A stretch of DNA of 64,000 bases from Luteimonas marina (GCF_007859325.1 NZ_VOHK01000006.1:124001-188000), one strand, 5' to 3'; positions 38,560-48,976 are shown, counted from the stretch's first letter. Program-made: numbers and translations. The notes: generated from the letters alone by a model not told the origin.

Positions 38560-40281
38560 ATGAGCCACCCTTCCGTCGAAGACATCAAGACCAGCAGCCG
38601 CGGCCTGCGCGGCACGCTGCTCGAAGGCCTGGCCGATCCGGTCACCGGCTCGCTGTCGTTCGAGGACCAGCGCCTGGTCAAGTTCCACGGCACCTACCAG
38701 CAGGACGACCGCGACATCCGCGACGAGCGCCGCCGGCAGAAGCTCGAACCCGCGCACCAGTTCATGATCCGCATCCGCGCCCCGGGCGGCGTGTTCACCC
38801 CCGAGCAGTGGCTCAAGCTCGACGCCATCGCCACCACCTACGCGAACCATTCGCTGCGCGTCACCACCCGCCAGACCTTCCAGTTCCACGGCATCATCAA
38901 GCGCGAGCTCAAGGCGACCATGCAGGCGATCAACGCCAGCCTGCTCGACACCGTCTCGGCCTGCGGCGACGTCAACCGCAACGTGCTCGGCGCCAGCAAC
39001 CCGCTGCAGTCGCGCCTGCACGCGCAGGTGCACGACTGGGCGCAGACGCTCTCGCTCGCCTTCCTGCCGAAGACCCGCGCCTACTACGAGATCTGGCTGG
39101 ACGAGGAAAAGCTGGCCGACAGCGGCCAGGAAGAAGACCCGATCTACGGCACCGCCTACCTGCCGCGCAAGTTCAAGATGGCCGTGGCCTTGCCGCCGCT
39201 CAACGACGTGGACGTGTTCGCCAACGACCTCGGCCTGATCGCGATCGTCGACGAGCGCGGCAACCTGGCCGGCTTCAACGTCGCCATCGGCGGCGGCATG
39301 GGCGCCAGCCACGGCGACCCGAAGACCTACCCGCGCCTGGCCAGCGTGATCGGCTTCGTCCCGCCCGAGCGCGTGATCGACATCGCCGCCGCCGCGGTCA
39401 CCGTGCAGCGCGATTTCGGCGACCGCGTCGAGCGCAAGCACGCGCGCTTCAAGTACACCATCGACGACCACGGGCTCGACTTCATCGTCGACCAGATGCA
39501 GCAGCGCGCCGGCTTCAAGCTCGAACCCGCGCGCCCCTTCCACTTCGACCATAACGGCGACCGCTTCGGCTGGGTCGAGGGCGAGGACGGCCGCTGGCAC
39601 CTGACCCTGTCGCTGCCGGCCGGCCGCATCGCCGACCGCCCCGGCACGCCGCATCTCACCGGCCTGCGCGAGATCGCCCGCATCCACCAGGGCGAGTTCC
39701 GCCTGACCGCCACCCAGAACCTCATCATCGCCGGCGTGCCCGCGGGCGAGCGCGAGCGCATCGACGCGCTGGTCGCGCAGCACGCCCTGGATGCGGAAAA
39801 CCGCGCGCCGACCGCGCTCGCGCGCACCGCCGTCGCCTGCGTCGCCCTGCCCACCTGCGCATTGGCGATGGCCGAAGCCGAGCGCTACCTGCCCGACTTC
39901 ACCGCGAAACTTCAGCCGCTGCTGGAACAGCATGGCCTGGCCGAAGCGCCGATCCTGCTGCGTGTCTCCGGCTGCCCCAACGGCTGCTCGCGCCCCTACC
40001 TGGGCGAAATCGCCCTCGTCGGCAAGGCGCCGGGCCGCTACAACCTGATGCTCGGCGCCGACCACCGCGGCCAGCGCCTGAACACCCTGTACCGCGAGAA
40101 CCTCACCGAGCCGCAGATCCTCGACGAGCTCGAACCGCTGTTCGCACGCTACGCCCGGTCGCGCCACCGCGACGAAGGCTTCGGCGACTTCCTGCTGCGC
40201 GCGGGCGTCGTCGACATTCCGGAAAGAGACCGCCGAAGCGGCATTCCGATCGAAAGCACGCTGGTAGAGAAAGTCGCATGA
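38560..40281 (+). CDS. cysI: Sulfite reductase haemoprotein CysI
   Basis: 573 residues. The substrate/sirohaem-binding arginines lie in [12 protein letters not shown] and [13 protein letters not shown]. The [4Fe-4S]-sirohaem cysteines are in [17 protein letters not shown] and [30 protein letters not shown] and [20 protein letters not shown] are also typical. It reduces sulfite to sulfide with electrons from CysJ. The stop codon overlaps the cysH start (ATGA). Confidence 0.97.
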   Translation: MSHPSVEDIKTSSRGLRGTLLEGLADPVTGSLSFEDQRLVKFHGTYQQDDRDIRDERRRQKLEPAHQFMIRIRAPGGVFTPEQWLKLDAIATTYANHSLRVTTRQTFQFHGIIKRELKATMQAINASLLDTVSACGDVNRNVLGASNPLQSRLHAQVHDWAQTLSLAFLPKTRAYYEIWLDEEKLADSGQEEDPIYGTAYLPRKFKMAVALPPLNDVDVFANDLGLIAIVDERGNLAGFNVAIGGGMGASHGDPKTYPRLASVIGFVPPERVIDIAAAAVTVQRDFGDRVERKHARFKYTIDDHGLDFIVDQMQQRAGFKLEPARPFHFDHNGDRFGWVEGEDGRWHLTLSLPAGRIADRPGTPHLTGLREIARIHQGEFRLTATQNLIIAGVPAGERERIDALVAQHALDAENRAPTALARTAVACVALPTCALAMAEAERYLPDFTAKLQPLLEQHGLAEAPILLRVSGCPNGCSRPYLGEIALVGKAPGRYNLMLGADHRGQRLNTLYRENLTEPQILDELEPLFARYARSRHRDEGFGDFLLRAGVVDIPERDRRSGIPIESTLVEKVA

Positions 40282-41018
40282 ACCTGCCCACCCCGATGGC
40301 CGCCGCCGAATCGCCCGATGCCCTGGCGGAGCTGAACCAATGGCTGGCCGGGCGCAGCGCCGAGGAACGCGTCGAATGGGCGCTGCGCACGCTGCCCGGC
40401 ACCCACGCCCTGTCGTCGAGCTTCGGTACCCAGGCCGCCGTCTCGCTGCACCTGGCGGCGCAGCAGCGCCCCGACATCCCCGTGATCGTCATCGACACCG
40501 GCTACCTGTTCCCGGAAACCTACCGCTTCATCGACGAACTGACCGAACGCCTCAAGCTCAACCTCAAGGTCTACCGCCCGCAGATCGGCATCGCCTGGAT
40601 GGAAGCGCGCATGGGCCGCATCTGGGAGGAAGGCGTCGACGGCATCACCCGCTACAACCGCCTGCGCAAGGTCGAACCCATGCAGCGCGCCCTCAAGGAA
40701 CTCGGCGTCGGCACCTGGATCGCCGGCCTGCGCCGCAGCCAGGCCAGCACCCGCGCCAACATCGACTTCCTCGAGCGCAAGGACGGGCGGTGGAAACTGC
40801 ATCCGATCGCGGACTGGAGCGATCGCGATGTCGGGCACTACCTCGCCCGCCATGACCTGCCCTACCACCCGTTGTGGGAGAAGGGCTACGTCTCGATCGG
40901 CGACATCCACACCACCCGCCCCTTGACGGCCGGCATGGACATCGAGGACACCCGCTTCTTCGGACTCAAGCGGGAGTGTGGGCTGCATTTCGACGCGGAG
41001 ACGGTTCCCTCGACCTAG
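40278..41018 (+). CDS. cysH: PAPS reductase CysH
   Basis: 246 residues. [17 protein letters not shown] is the phosphate-binding loop, [16 protein letters not shown] follows, and the catalytic cysteine is in KRECGLHFD at the C-terminus. The extra cysteine pairs that bind an Fe-S cluster in APS reductases are absent, so the enzyme should use PAPS. That agrees with the APS kinase domain fused to CysN. It is translationally coupled to cysI. Confidence 0.96.
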   Translation: MNLPTPMAAAESPDALAELNQWLAGRSAEERVEWALRTLPGTHALSSSFGTQAAVSLHLAAQQRPDIPVIVIDTGYLFPETYRFIDELTERLKLNLKVYRPQIGIAWMEARMGRIWEEGVDGITRYNRLRKVEPMQRALKELGVGTWIAGLRRSQASTRANIDFLERKDGRWKLHPIADWSDRDVGHYLARHDLPYHPLWEKGYVSIGDIHTTRPLTAGMDIEDTRFFGLKRECGLHFDAETVPST

Positions 41019-41043
41019 GGAACCTCTGCACAAGTCTGAATCT

Positions 41044-41113
41044 GTCCTCCCGAACGCAATGAGGAATCCCGCCGAATCAAGGGCTTGGATTTCTCGCTGC
41101 GCTCGATAATGAC
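41044..41113. repeat. Dispersed inverted repeat, family B copy 3
   Basis: Arms related to CCGAACGCAATGAGGAATCC and TTTCTCGCTGCGCTCGATAA, ending AATGAC. It is more diverged than the other copies (the first end reads GTCCTCC rather than GTCATTCC). Confidence 0.75.
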
Positions 41114-41328
41114 AGTTGTTCAGAGGCTCCCTGGAGATTCACCCGAGGGAACATCCGGGCGAATGCGCATTGTCCTTCGGGCGCAGCAAGGGGCCTGCCC
41201 GTTGCCCGCACATGACGCGCAGTAGCGGATCGACCGGTCTGCGGACATCGAAAAAAAGCGCTTCCCCGCTGCGCCCGGGACGCCATTCCGCCGGACGCGC
41301 CAGGCGGGCATCGCCGCCCCGAAACGAA

Positions 41329-41352
41329 GCGAGCCGGGGAATCCCGGCTCGC
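41329..41352 (-). terminator. Hairpin downstream of the FG-GAP protease gene
   Basis: A perfect 10-bp stem GCGAGCCGGG / CCCGGCTCGC with a four-base loop. On the minus strand it is followed by TTCGTTTC, a weak T-run, 37 bp after the stop codon. Confidence 0.6.
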
Positions 41353-41388
41353 TCGTGAAGCATGGCCACGCCCGGGAGCGTGATCGGA

Positions 41389-43716
41389 TCAGTAGAAGAC
41401 CTTCCAGGCCTGGTTCGGGACCGCGGCGACAGGCTGCTGGGTGGCATGGTTGCCCGACTTCCAGTAGACGTTGTTGCCGTTTGCGGAATTCCGCCACAGG
41501 ATGTCGGCCCTGCCGTCGCCATCGTAGTCACCGACGGCCGCCACGGCCCACGCCGTACCGGTGCTGACGACCGCCTGCTGGGAGCCGCTGCTGCCGCCGC
41601 GCCAGATCGAATTCGCGCCGGTGCTCGCATTGCTCCACAGCACGTCGTCCAGTCCGTCGCCGTTGAAGTCTGCGACACCCGCGACGCGCCATGCCTGGCT
41701 CGGGACCGAAGTGACCGCCTGCTGGCTGGCGCTGCTGGCGCTGCGCCAGATCGTGTTGTTGCCGGTCGTGGTGCTGCGCCAGAGGATGTCGCTCCTGCCG
41801 TCGCCGTTGAAGTCGCCGACGCCCGCCACCGTCCAGCCGCCGCCGACCACGGTCGCCACCGTGAGCTGCGTGGCGTGATGGCCGCTCAGCCAGATCACGT
41901 TCTGGCCGGTGTCGGCACGGCGCCACAGGATGTCGGCCACGCCGTCACCGTTGAAATCGCCAACCCCCGCAACCTTCCAGTTCTGGTTGGCGACCGTGGC
42001 AACGGTCTGCTGCTGCGAGTGCAGTCCGGACCGCCAGATCACGTTATTGCCGGTCGAGGTATTGCGCCACAGCACGTCCACCTTGCCGTCGCCGTTGAAG
42101 TCGCCGGTCCCGGCGATGATCCAGGCCTGGCTCGCCACGGTGGCCATCTGCTGCTGGGTCGCGATGTTCACCGACTTCCAGATCGCGTTCTGCCCGGTGC
42201 TGGAATTGCGGAAGATCACGTCCGACTTGCCGTCGCCGTCGAAATCGCTGCGCACGTTGCCCAACGGCACCACCGTCGCCCGGAACTGGGCGATGATCGG
42301 CATCGTCTGGTTCATGCTGCGGACGTTGTCGGCAGTCGCCGTGCCGGTGGGACGATTGAGGTAGTTCACCGCCGGATTGGCGAAATACGGCGCCTCGATC
42401 TGATTGTCGCCCGACGGGTAGGCCATGATCGTGAAGAAGCCGGTCGCCGACGACTCGCGGTAGCCATACGAATAGGTGTGCGCGCCGGCGCGTCCCTGGG
42501 CATCCTGCGTGTTGTGGGCCTGGCCCATCACGTGGCCGAGTTCGTGCGCGAGCGAGTAGTCGCTGCAGAAGTAGGTATTGCCGTCGCCTTCGTCGCGGTC
42601 CTCGCCGTCGCTGACCACGGCATAGGCGAACTCCGCGTCGCCGGCGACGGTGATGCCGGACTGGTTCATGCCGAGCAACCAGGCGATGCCGCACCCATCC
42701 TGCTCGGGTTCACGGTAGCCGCGCACGAACGCAACCACGTCGGCGCCGTACTCGTTGCGGGCCGAGCGCAGCGCGGTGAACGCGCTGTCGACCGTGATCG
42801 GCTGCTGCGTGGTGGCGTCGTAGCCGGTGAGCTTCTGCAGCGCGTCCTGGTTGTCGCTGGTGTCGGCGTAGGTGACCGACATGGCGTGCACCAGGCGCAG
42901 GCGCATGTTCACGCCGCTGCTGGCATAGGCCGCATTGCTCAGCGCCACGAGGTTGGCGACGAGGGTGACGGCCGCCGCCTGACTGCCCTGCCGGGTGGCG
43001 ATGCTGCTGGAATAGCCGATCACCACGTCCACCACGGCAGTGGCTTTTTCGTTGACGGCAGCGGCGGCGGCACCGGACTTGGCCAGGCGACTGGTCGCCG
43101 AGGCGGCCAGCACGCCGCCGCCCTCCGGCGGCGCCAGGAAATCCGGCCCGCTGGCGCGCTGCCCGCCACCCGAGGCGACGCGGCTGCGGTCGGTGGCGAC
43201 TACCCAGGCGCCGGTCGCGTCGGTACGGACGCGGTAGTAGTCGTCTCCGACCGAAATCATGCCGAACACGGCCTTGTCGCCAAAGGTCAGCACCGCGTTG
43301 TTGCTGCCGTCGGCATCGCCGCCGATCCAGGTCCAGTTGCCGTCGGGCTGTTCCTCGTGGCGCTGGTACGCCAGGCGCAGCGGCTTGCCGTCGGGCATGG
43401 TGACGACCATCTCGCCCTTGCCGATCGCATTCAGCGCATGCGCCTCGCTGATCGCGACCGGATGGTAGGAATAGGCCCCGGATTGCCGGGCCTTGCGGCC
43501 GCCGCCGTAGGACAGCAGTTCACCCCGGTCCGGCAGGGACGCGAAGCTCGTCGAGGAGCCGCGGAGCGTGGCCAGCGACTCCGGCGTCAGGTCGGCCGCG
43601 GCGGATGCCTCCGCCTTGGCGACGGGACTGGAGGCCTCGGTACGATCCGAATCGAATTCCGACGTGCAGCCCGCCAATCCGGCGATCAGCGTCAGTCCCA
43701 GCAGATGTTTGCGCAT
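41389..43716 (-). CDS. Zinc metalloprotease lipoprotein with six FG-GAP/VCBS repeats
   Basis: 775 residues from the ATG that directly precedes a lipoprotein signal (LTLIAGLAGC). A propeptide-like region is followed by a metzincin-type zinc site H391-E-L-G-H-V-M-G-Q-A-H401, with MAYPSGDNQ as the probable Met-turn. From about residue 470 six repeats of roughly 48 residues follow, each with a D-F-N-G-D-G-x-x-D calcium loop and an LWRNxxTGxNxIW strand. They should form a beta-propeller used for binding or display. It is probably a surface or secreted protease. An in-frame ATG 54 bp upstream was rejected. Confidence 0.88.
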   Translation of the reverse strand: MRKHLLGLTLIAGLAGCTSEFDSDRTEASSPVAKAEASAAADLTPESLATLRGSSTSFASLPDRGELLSYGGGRKARQSGAYSYHPVAISEAHALNAIGKGEMVVTMPDGKPLRLAYQRHEEQPDGNWTWIGGDADGSNNAVLTFGDKAVFGMISVGDDYYRVRTDATGAWVVATDRSRVASGGGQRASGPDFLAPPEGGGVLAASATSRLAKSGAAAAAVNEKATAVVDVVIGYSSSIATRQGSQAAAVTLVANLVALSNAAYASSGVNMRLRLVHAMSVTYADTSDNQDALQKLTGYDATTQQPITVDSAFTALRSARNEYGADVVAFVRGYREPEQDGCGIAWLLGMNQSGITVAGDAEFAYAVVSDGEDRDEGDGNTYFCSDYSLAHELGHVMGQAHNTQDAQGRAGAHTYSYGYRESSATGFFTIMAYPSGDNQIEAPYFANPAVNYLNRPTGTATADNVRSMNQTMPIIAQFRATVVPLGNVRSDFDGDGKSDVIFRNSSTGQNAIWKSVNIATQQQMATVASQAWIIAGTGDFNGDGKVDVLWRNTSTGNNVIWRSGLHSQQQTVATVANQNWKVAGVGDFNGDGVADILWRRADTGQNVIWLSGHHATQLTVATVVGGGWTVAGVGDFNGDGRSDILWRSTTTGNNTIWRSASSASQQAVTSVPSQAWRVAGVADFNGDGLDDVLWSNASTGANSIWRGGSSGSQQAVVSTGTAWAVAAVGDYDGDGRADILWRNSANGNNVYWKSGNHATQQPVAAVPNQAWKVFY

Positions 43717-43820
43717 GTTGCGATCCCAGAAATAAAGTGTCTCCGCCCTGTGCGGAGAGTGTCGCAGCATATGCCTGCCGGTAGGTGGCCGGAAGTTAAA
43801 CCATCTCTAACCGCACACGC

Positions 43821-44456
43821 TCACACCGCGCCTGTGAACTGTACCCCCGTTTTCGCCCGGAGCTCGTCCTCGGACACGCCCGGGGCGAGTTCCCGCAGCG
43901 CCAGGCCGCCCTCGGCGACGTCGAATACGGCCAGGTCGGTGATGACCCGGTCCACCACCCCCACCCCGGTCAGCGGCAGGGTGCATTCGGGCAGGATCTT
44001 GTGTTCGCCATTCTTCGCCGTATGTTCCATCAGCACGACCACGCGCTTGACCCCGGCGACGAGGTCCATCGCCCCGCCCATGCCCTTGACCATCTTGCCG
44101 GGCACCATCCAGTTGGCCAGGTCGCCCTTGTCGGTGACCTGCATGGCGCCGAGGATGGCCAGGTCGATGTGGCCGCCGCGGATCATGGCGAAGGAGTCGT
44201 GGCTGCCGAAGTAGCTCGCGCCCTGGCGCGCGGTCACGGTCTGCTTGCCGGCGTTGATCAGGTCGGCGTCGACCTCGTCCTCGGTCGGGAACGGGCCGAT
44301 GCCGAGCAGGCCGTTCTCCGACTGCAGCCAGACGTCCATGCCGTCGGGAATGTAGTTGGCCACCAGGGTCGGCAGGCCGATGCCGAGGTTGACGTAGGCG
44401 CCATCGCTCAGCTCCTGCGCGGCGCGCTGCGCCATCTCGTCGCGGGTCCAGGCCAT
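43821..44456 (-). CDS. scoB: 3-oxoacid CoA-transferase subunit B
   Basis: 211 residues. The catalytic glutamate lies in [13 protein letters not shown], the standard S-E-N-G-x-x-G motif. [18 protein letters not shown] and the C-terminal [19 protein letters not shown] are family signatures. With subunit A it moves CoA between succinyl-CoA and acetoacetate or a similar ketoacid. The start overlaps the stop of subunit A (TAATG). Confidence 0.93.
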   Translation of the reverse strand: MAWTRDEMAQRAAQELSDGAYVNLGIGLPTLVANYIPDGMDVWLQSENGLLGIGPFPTEDEVDADLINAGKQTVTARQGASYFGSHDSFAMIRGGHIDLAILGAMQVTDKGDLANWMVPGKMVKGMGGAMDLVAGVKRVVVLMEHTAKNGEHKILPECTLPLTGVGVVDRVITDLAVFDVAEGGLALRELAPGVSEDELRAKTGVQFTGAV

Positions 44457-45187
44457 TACTTCGCTCCTCGCACGGTGCGCTGCTCGATGCGCTTCTCGGG
44501 GGTCGGGTTGAGCACGATGCGGTCGACGTAGATGCCGGGCAGGTGCACGTGGTCGGGATCGATGGTTCCGGTCGGAACGACCTCCTCCACCTCGGCCACG
44601 CAGACCTTGCCGGCCATCGCGCAGGCCGGATTGAAGTTGCGCGCGGTCTTGCGGAACACCAGGTTGCCGGCCTCGTCGGCCTTCCAGGCCTTGACCAGGG
44701 ACACGTCGGCCACCAGCGCGGTCTCGAGCACGTAGTGCTTGCCGCCGAACTCGCGGGTCTCCTTGCCCTCGGCCACCACCGTGCCGTAGCCGGTGGCGGT
44801 GAAGAAGGCCGGGATGCCCGCGCCGCCGGCGCGCAGGCGCTCGGCCAGGGTGCCCTGCGGGTTGAACTCCAGCTCCAGCTCGCCGCCGAGGAACTGGCGC
44901 TCGAACTCCTTGTTCTCGCCGACGTAGGACGAAATCATCTTGCGGATCTGCCGCGTCTCCAGCAGCTGGCCGAGGCCGAAGCCGTCGACGCCGGCGTTGT
45001 TGGAGATCACGGTCAGGTCCTTCACGCCCGAATCGCGCAGCGCGGCGATCAGGGCCTCGGGGATGCCGCACAGGCCGAAGCCGCCGACCGCCAGCGTCTG
45101 GCCGTCGGCCACGAGGTCACGCAAGGCCGCCGCCGCATCCGCACACCGCTTGCGCGCAGAACCGCCCCCTACCGATTGAGAAGACAT
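44456..45187 (-). CDS. scoA: 3-oxoacid CoA-transferase subunit A
   Basis: 243 residues from the ATG at 45187; an in-frame ATG at 45208 is also possible, and the first about 12 residues are not conserved in either case. [55 protein letters not shown] and [18 protein letters not shown] are hallmarks of the alpha subunit. It forms the enzyme with the overlapping downstream gene. It probably serves short-chain ketoacid or ketone-body use. Confidence 0.93.
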   Translation of the reverse strand: MSSQSVGGGSARKRCADAAAALRDLVADGQTLAVGGFGLCGIPEALIAALRDSGVKDLTVISNNAGVDGFGLGQLLETRQIRKMISSYVGENKEFERQFLGGELELEFNPQGTLAERLRAGGAGIPAFFTATGYGTVVAEGKETREFGGKHYVLETALVADVSLVKAWKADEAGNLVFRKTARNFNPACAMAGKVCVAEVEEVVPTGTIDPDHVHLPGIYVDRIVLNPTPEKRIEQRTVRGAK

Positions 45188-45337
45188 TCGCACTCCCCGA
45201 CTGGACATTGCGCCGATTCTACCCGTTGAGGCAGGTTCGCCCATCGGACGAACGGCCAATCGTCCCGTGCCCGACAGCCTTGCCAGGCGTTCCGAAGTGG
45301 CGCCCCCACACCATCTCCCGCACGCGTCGGCGGCAAG

Positions 45338-45932
45338 TCATCCGCCGGATGGCGCGTTGGCGCGCCGGCCGGCGCCGGCCGGCTTGAGCTTCAGCCGGGA
45401 CAGCGGGCGGTCGATCGCGATGACGATCAGCCACGACAACAGCAGCGTCAACGCGAAGGACTTGAGGAAGAAGTCGAACGACCTGGAGAATCCGCAGGGG
45501 CACATGAACCATGCCGCCACCGTCGTGTGGATCAGGTAGACCGGATAGCTCAGGTCTCCGGACAACTTGTCGACCCTGCCCGACGGCTGGCGATAGAGCG
45601 AGACCACCACCCACGCCGACAGCAGCATCGAAGCGTACAGGCCCCAGGCCCACGGCCAGTAGGGCAGCTTGAACCAGAGCAGGCCATGCGCCGTCCAGGC
45701 CCGCCAGTAAAGCTGGAAATCCGTATGAACCGGTTGAAGAGATAGGTCCGCAACCCCACGTCACGAACCCGTGCTTGTTCGTCAACACGAACCTCATCAG
45801 GAAGTCGCTGAGAACGAAGAATCCCCACACTGCATATGCGGCGCAGCCAAGGATCATCCCCCTAGGCGACCCGACCATCGGCGACGCGAGGAACAGGCGC
45901 CAGGCGCCGAAGCCAAGGACAGGCAACCTCAC
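45338..45932 (-). pseudogene. Acyltransferase-3 (OafA-like) remnant, frameshifted
   Basis: Two pieces of one membrane protein lie in different frames. From 45932 leftward is FGAWRLFLASPMVGSPRGM and a helix AAYAVWGFFVLSDFLMRFVL. After about 45770 the frame changes and continues to 45338 as WRAWTAHGLLWFKLPYWPW, LLSAWVVVSLYRQPSGRVDK, GDLSYPVYLIHTTVAAWF and LLSWLIVIAIDRPLSRLKL. S-Y-P-V-Y-L-I-H is the C-terminal signature of acyltransferase-3 O-acetylases. About 200 of the usual 350-390 residues remain, with no N-terminal half. The 5' end abuts the 3' end of the neighbouring lipoprotein gene, so it was truncated by rearrangement. Confidence 0.75.
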
Positions 45933-46390
45933 GTACAGGGTCCGGCGACGGCCCGCACTTCACCAAGCACCGAACCGTCGGACAAGGCCTCCAGCCGCAG
46001 CCGCATGCCGTCATTGACCCAGGGGCCGGTCGTCGCCTGTCCCGTGCCGCCAGCCTCCGTCCAGGTCTTGTCTTGCACCCCTTCGGCGACGACCTTGATC
46101 CTGACGGCGGTCACGCCGGGGATCGCGACCTTCCAGTCCACCTGCACCTCGGCGGACGCGGCCTTGCCGTCCACGCAGCGGAAATCGACCGCCGCCGCCG
46201 CGACCTCGACGCCGGAAGACGACGTGATCTCGAAGCGCATCGGCGATTGCGCCTGCGGAGGCAGGCCGGCGGCAGGCGCAGGCGCCGCCGCCTGCTGCGC
46301 GGCCCGGTCGCGTTCACGGGCTTCCTGCGCCACCTCGTCGCCGCAACCGGCCAGCACCAGCAGCGCCAGCACGGGCAGGCAGCCCCGCAT
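45929..46390 (-). CDS. Lipoprotein with two-cysteine beta-rich domain
   Basis: 153 residues from the ATG of MRGCLPVLALLVLAGCGDE, a lipoprotein signal. A Glu/Arg/Ala linker leads to a domain of about 90 residues bounded by cysteines (FRCVDGKAA ... AGPCT), with VQVDWKVAIPGVTAVRIKVV and ATTGPWVNDGMRLRLEAL. The same layout occurs in the lipoprotein at 50722 and at the C-terminus of the membrane glycosyltransferase at 55896. The family is not named to my knowledge. It diverges from the WbsX-type gene. Confidence 0.75.
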   Translation of the reverse strand: MRGCLPVLALLVLAGCGDEVAQEARERDRAAQQAAAPAPAAGLPPQAQSPMRFEITSSSGVEVAAAAVDFRCVDGKAASAEVQVDWKVAIPGVTAVRIKVVAEGVQDKTWTEAGGTGQATTGPWVNDGMRLRLEALSDGSVLGEVRAVAGPCT

Positions 46391-46637
46391 CCTGCGGCGA
46401 TGGCCCGCGCCACCATTGCCGGGTCGATTCCCGCGTCGTTGCACCATCAACATCACGCCTCCTGTCTTGGAATCCAGAACACGCCGACCAGAACAGCGGG
46501 CAGGCACAGAGCAGCGCGCCAAGATAGCGCCGCGCCCTGCACGCACCCGCATGCCGCGTACCGGCGTGTTGGCCGTGGACGGTATTTGCCTCAACATAAC
46601 CCTCCCCTGAAGCACCCGACCCCGCGAAATCCGGCGC

Positions 46638-48725
46638 ATGTCGCGCAGAACTCCCCTGCCCCTGCTGCGCACCGCCGTTTTCCACGTCCTGCGCGGCCTG
46701 TTCCGCGCGGTCCCCCTGGGCGAGGCATCGCGCGACCGCCTGCGGCAGTGGTTCCTGGGCCGCCTCGGCTTCCTGGTGCCCGCGCCGCCGCGCGGCCTGC
46801 CTGCGAACGCGCATGCCCGCGAACGCCAGGGCCGCAGGGACGCGACCGGGCGTGCGATCGGCTACCGCGGGGCATCGACGCCCGTGCTGCCCTCGCCCCT
46901 GCCTGCCAGGCTCGTCGCCTTCTACCTGCCGCAGTTCCATCCCATCCCCGAGAACGACGCCGCATGGGGCGCCGGATTCACCGAATGGCGCAACGTCAAC
47001 CGCGCCACGCCCCAGTTCGACGGCCATGCGCAACCGCGGCTGTCGGGCGATCTCGGCGACTACGACCTGCGCGACACCGACGTCATGCGGCGACAGGCGG
47101 AACTGGCGCGCCGCCACGGCATCGGCGCCTTCGCCTTCTATTTCTACTGGTTCAACGGCACCCGTCCGCTCGAAGCGCCCCTGCAGGCGTGGTTGCGCAA
47201 TCGCGACATCGACCTGCCGTTCTGCCTGTGCTGGGCCAACGAAAGCTGGTCGCGGCGCTGGGACGGACGCGACAACGAGATCATCCTCGGCCAGCAGCAT
47301 TCGGCCGAGGACGACCTGGCGTTCATCCGCCACGTCGCCCGCTACCTCGAGGATCCGCGCTACCTGCGCGTGGACGGCAAGCCGGTCCTGCTGGTCTACC
47401 GCCCGAGCCTGTTCCCCGACATCCGCGCCACCGCCGGTCGCTGGCGATCGGAATGCGAACGACTGGGCGTCGGCGGGATCCACCTGTGCTACGTCCAGGG
47501 CTTCGAGCGCCCCGATCCGGGCGACATCGGCTTCGATGCCGCGATCGAGTTCCCGCCCAACCTGAGCGAACCGACCGACATCACCCGCTGGCAGCGGCTG
47601 CTCAACCCCGACTTCGCGGGGAAGGCTCTCGACTGGCGCCAGCTCGCCGCCGGCGCGCTGCGACGGTCCCCGCCGCCGTACACGCTGTATCCCTGCGTCA
47701 ATCCGGGATGGGACAACGAACCGCGGCGCACCGGGCTCGGCCGCGTCTTCCTGCATGCCTCGCCGCGCCGCTACCGCGACTGGCTGTCCTCGACCATCCG
47801 CGAGCGATTGGCCTCGCCGCGACCGGACGAGCGCCTGGTCTTCATCAACGCCTGGAACGAGTGGGCGGAAGGCGCGGTGCTCGAACCCGATCGTCGCCTG
47901 GGCCACGCGTGGCTCCACGCCACCAGCGAAGGCCTGCGACACGCCGCCGGGGACCGCACGCAGCCTTCCGGGCCCGCGGCCGTCGTCCACGCCTGGTATC
48001 CGGACGAGTTTGCGGACATCCTGCAGCGCCTCGTCGGGACGCGCATCGACTGGCGCCTGTACGTGACGACGTCGCCGGAACGCGAACGCGAGATCCGCCG
48101 CGTGCTCGAACGCTCCGCGCTGTCGGGCGAGGTCGTCGTGTCGGAAAACCGCGGCCGCGACATCCTGCCCTTCCTGCGCGTGGCCGACCGTCTTCTCGAC
48201 GAGGGCCACGACATCGTCCTCAAACTGCACACCAAGCGCTCGCAGCACCGTCGCGATGGCGACCAGTGGCGGCGCGACATGCTGGATCGGCTGATGGCGC
48301 CGCAGCGTGCCGGCCGCATCCTCGACGCCTTCGCATCTGATCCCCTCCTCGGCGCCGTCGGCCCCGAAGGGCACCTGCAGCCGATGCAGACCTATCTTGC
48401 CGCGAACCGCGACGCCATCGAGTACCTGGTCACCCGCCTGGGCCTGCAGGACCGGCGCTACCTGCCGCATCGCTTCATCGCCGGCAGCATGTTCTGGTGC
48501 CGACTGGACGCCCTGCGGCCGCTGCTCGACGCCCACCTGGAGGAGTGGGAGTTCGAACCCGAGGACGGGCAGCTCGACGGCACCCTGGCGCACGCAATCG
48601 AGCGCATCTTCGCCCTGTGCGTCAACGACGCCGGCTTCGAAACCCGCAGCGCGGCCGACGTCTGCGGCGAACCCGACACCGAAGGCGACCGCCCCTATCC
48701 TTACGCCAGGCCGAGTCGCGGATAA
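46638..48725 (+). CDS. GH99-like (WbsX) / rhamnan-synthesis (RgpF-like) two-domain protein
   Basis: 695 residues. From about residue 90 a WbsX/GH99-like domain has AFYLPQFHPIPENDAAWG, GFTEWRNVNRATPQFDGH, FYFYWFNGTRPLEAPL and the end INAWNEWAEGAVLEPD. From about 445 an RgpF-type domain has VVHAWYPDEFADILQRL, SENRGRDILPFLRVADRL, LKLHTKRSQHR and RFIAGSMFWCRLDALRPL. Such fusions occur in O-antigen and rhamnan clusters and are thought to build or modify polysaccharide chains. It stands alone, just left of etfBA. Confidence 0.88.
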   Translation: MSRRTPLPLLRTAVFHVLRGLFRAVPLGEASRDRLRQWFLGRLGFLVPAPPRGLPANAHARERQGRRDATGRAIGYRGASTPVLPSPLPARLVAFYLPQFHPIPENDAAWGAGFTEWRNVNRATPQFDGHAQPRLSGDLGDYDLRDTDVMRRQAELARRHGIGAFAFYFYWFNGTRPLEAPLQAWLRNRDIDLPFCLCWANESWSRRWDGRDNEIILGQQHSAEDDLAFIRHVARYLEDPRYLRVDGKPVLLVYRPSLFPDIRATAGRWRSECERLGVGGIHLCYVQGFERPDPGDIGFDAAIEFPPNLSEPTDITRWQRLLNPDFAGKALDWRQLAAGALRRSPPPYTLYPCVNPGWDNEPRRTGLGRVFLHASPRRYRDWLSSTIRERLASPRPDERLVFINAWNEWAEGAVLEPDRRLGHAWLHATSEGLRHAAGDRTQPSGPAAVVHAWYPDEFADILQRLVGTRIDWRLYVTTSPEREREIRRVLERSALSGEVVVSENRGRDILPFLRVADRLLDEGHDIVLKLHTKRSQHRRDGDQWRRDMLDRLMAPQRAGRILDAFASDPLLGAVGPEGHLQPMQTYLAANRDAIEYLVTRLGLQDRRYLPHRFIAGSMFWCRLDALRPLLDAHLEEWEFEPEDGQLDGTLAHAIERIFALCVNDAGFETRSAADVCGEPDTEGDRPYPYARPSRG

Positions 48726-48802
48726 GCGTGGCGGCGGCCGTCCGCGGGACGGCCGCCGCCGTCTTTCCGGGGTTGCGAGGGAACGTCTGGACAATCCGCT
48801 TT

Positions 48803-48871
48803 GTCATTCCGAGCGCAGCGAGGAATCCCGGGAAATCAACGACGTAGATTTCCCGCTGCGCTCGAAATGAC
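48803..48871. repeat. Dispersed inverted repeat, family B copy 4
   Basis: Arms GTCATTCCGAGCGCAGCGAG and TCCCGCTGCGCTCGAAATGAC (last 20 shown in part) enclose about 30 bp. It lies after the WbsX-type gene and before etfB. Confidence 0.85.
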
Positions 48872-48946
48872 GATCGTCCGGGGCCTCCCGAGGAGCCTGG
48901 TCGTGCCCGGTGGCGCTCCCGCGTGAGGCGCCCTCCCCAGCCGCGG

Positions 48947-48976
48947 TTCGCCTGGCCATCGGCAACCGGCTAAAAT
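48947..48976 (+). promoter_or_regulatory. Possible etfBA promoter
   Basis: TTCGCC (-35-like), 18 bp, TAAAAT (-10) with the etfB start 62 bp downstream. The -10 is good and the -35 weak. Confidence 0.4.

Larger units (their letters stand above)
41019..41388. other. Gap between cysH and the FG-GAP protease gene
   Basis: 370 bp between convergent genes. It holds a family B repeat near its left end and a hairpin near its right end. Nothing further was recognised in the 200 bp between them; short frames there have no coding character. Confidence 0.6.

Noticed and set aside
36616-40281. Treating the cysJ-cysI gap as a lost gene
   Set aside because: The interval is filled by a family C repeat; both flanking genes are complete.
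41362-44214. A 950-codon plus-strand frame with repeating segments
   Set aside because: Its periodicity comes from the FG-GAP repeats on the other strand; no independent coding evidence.
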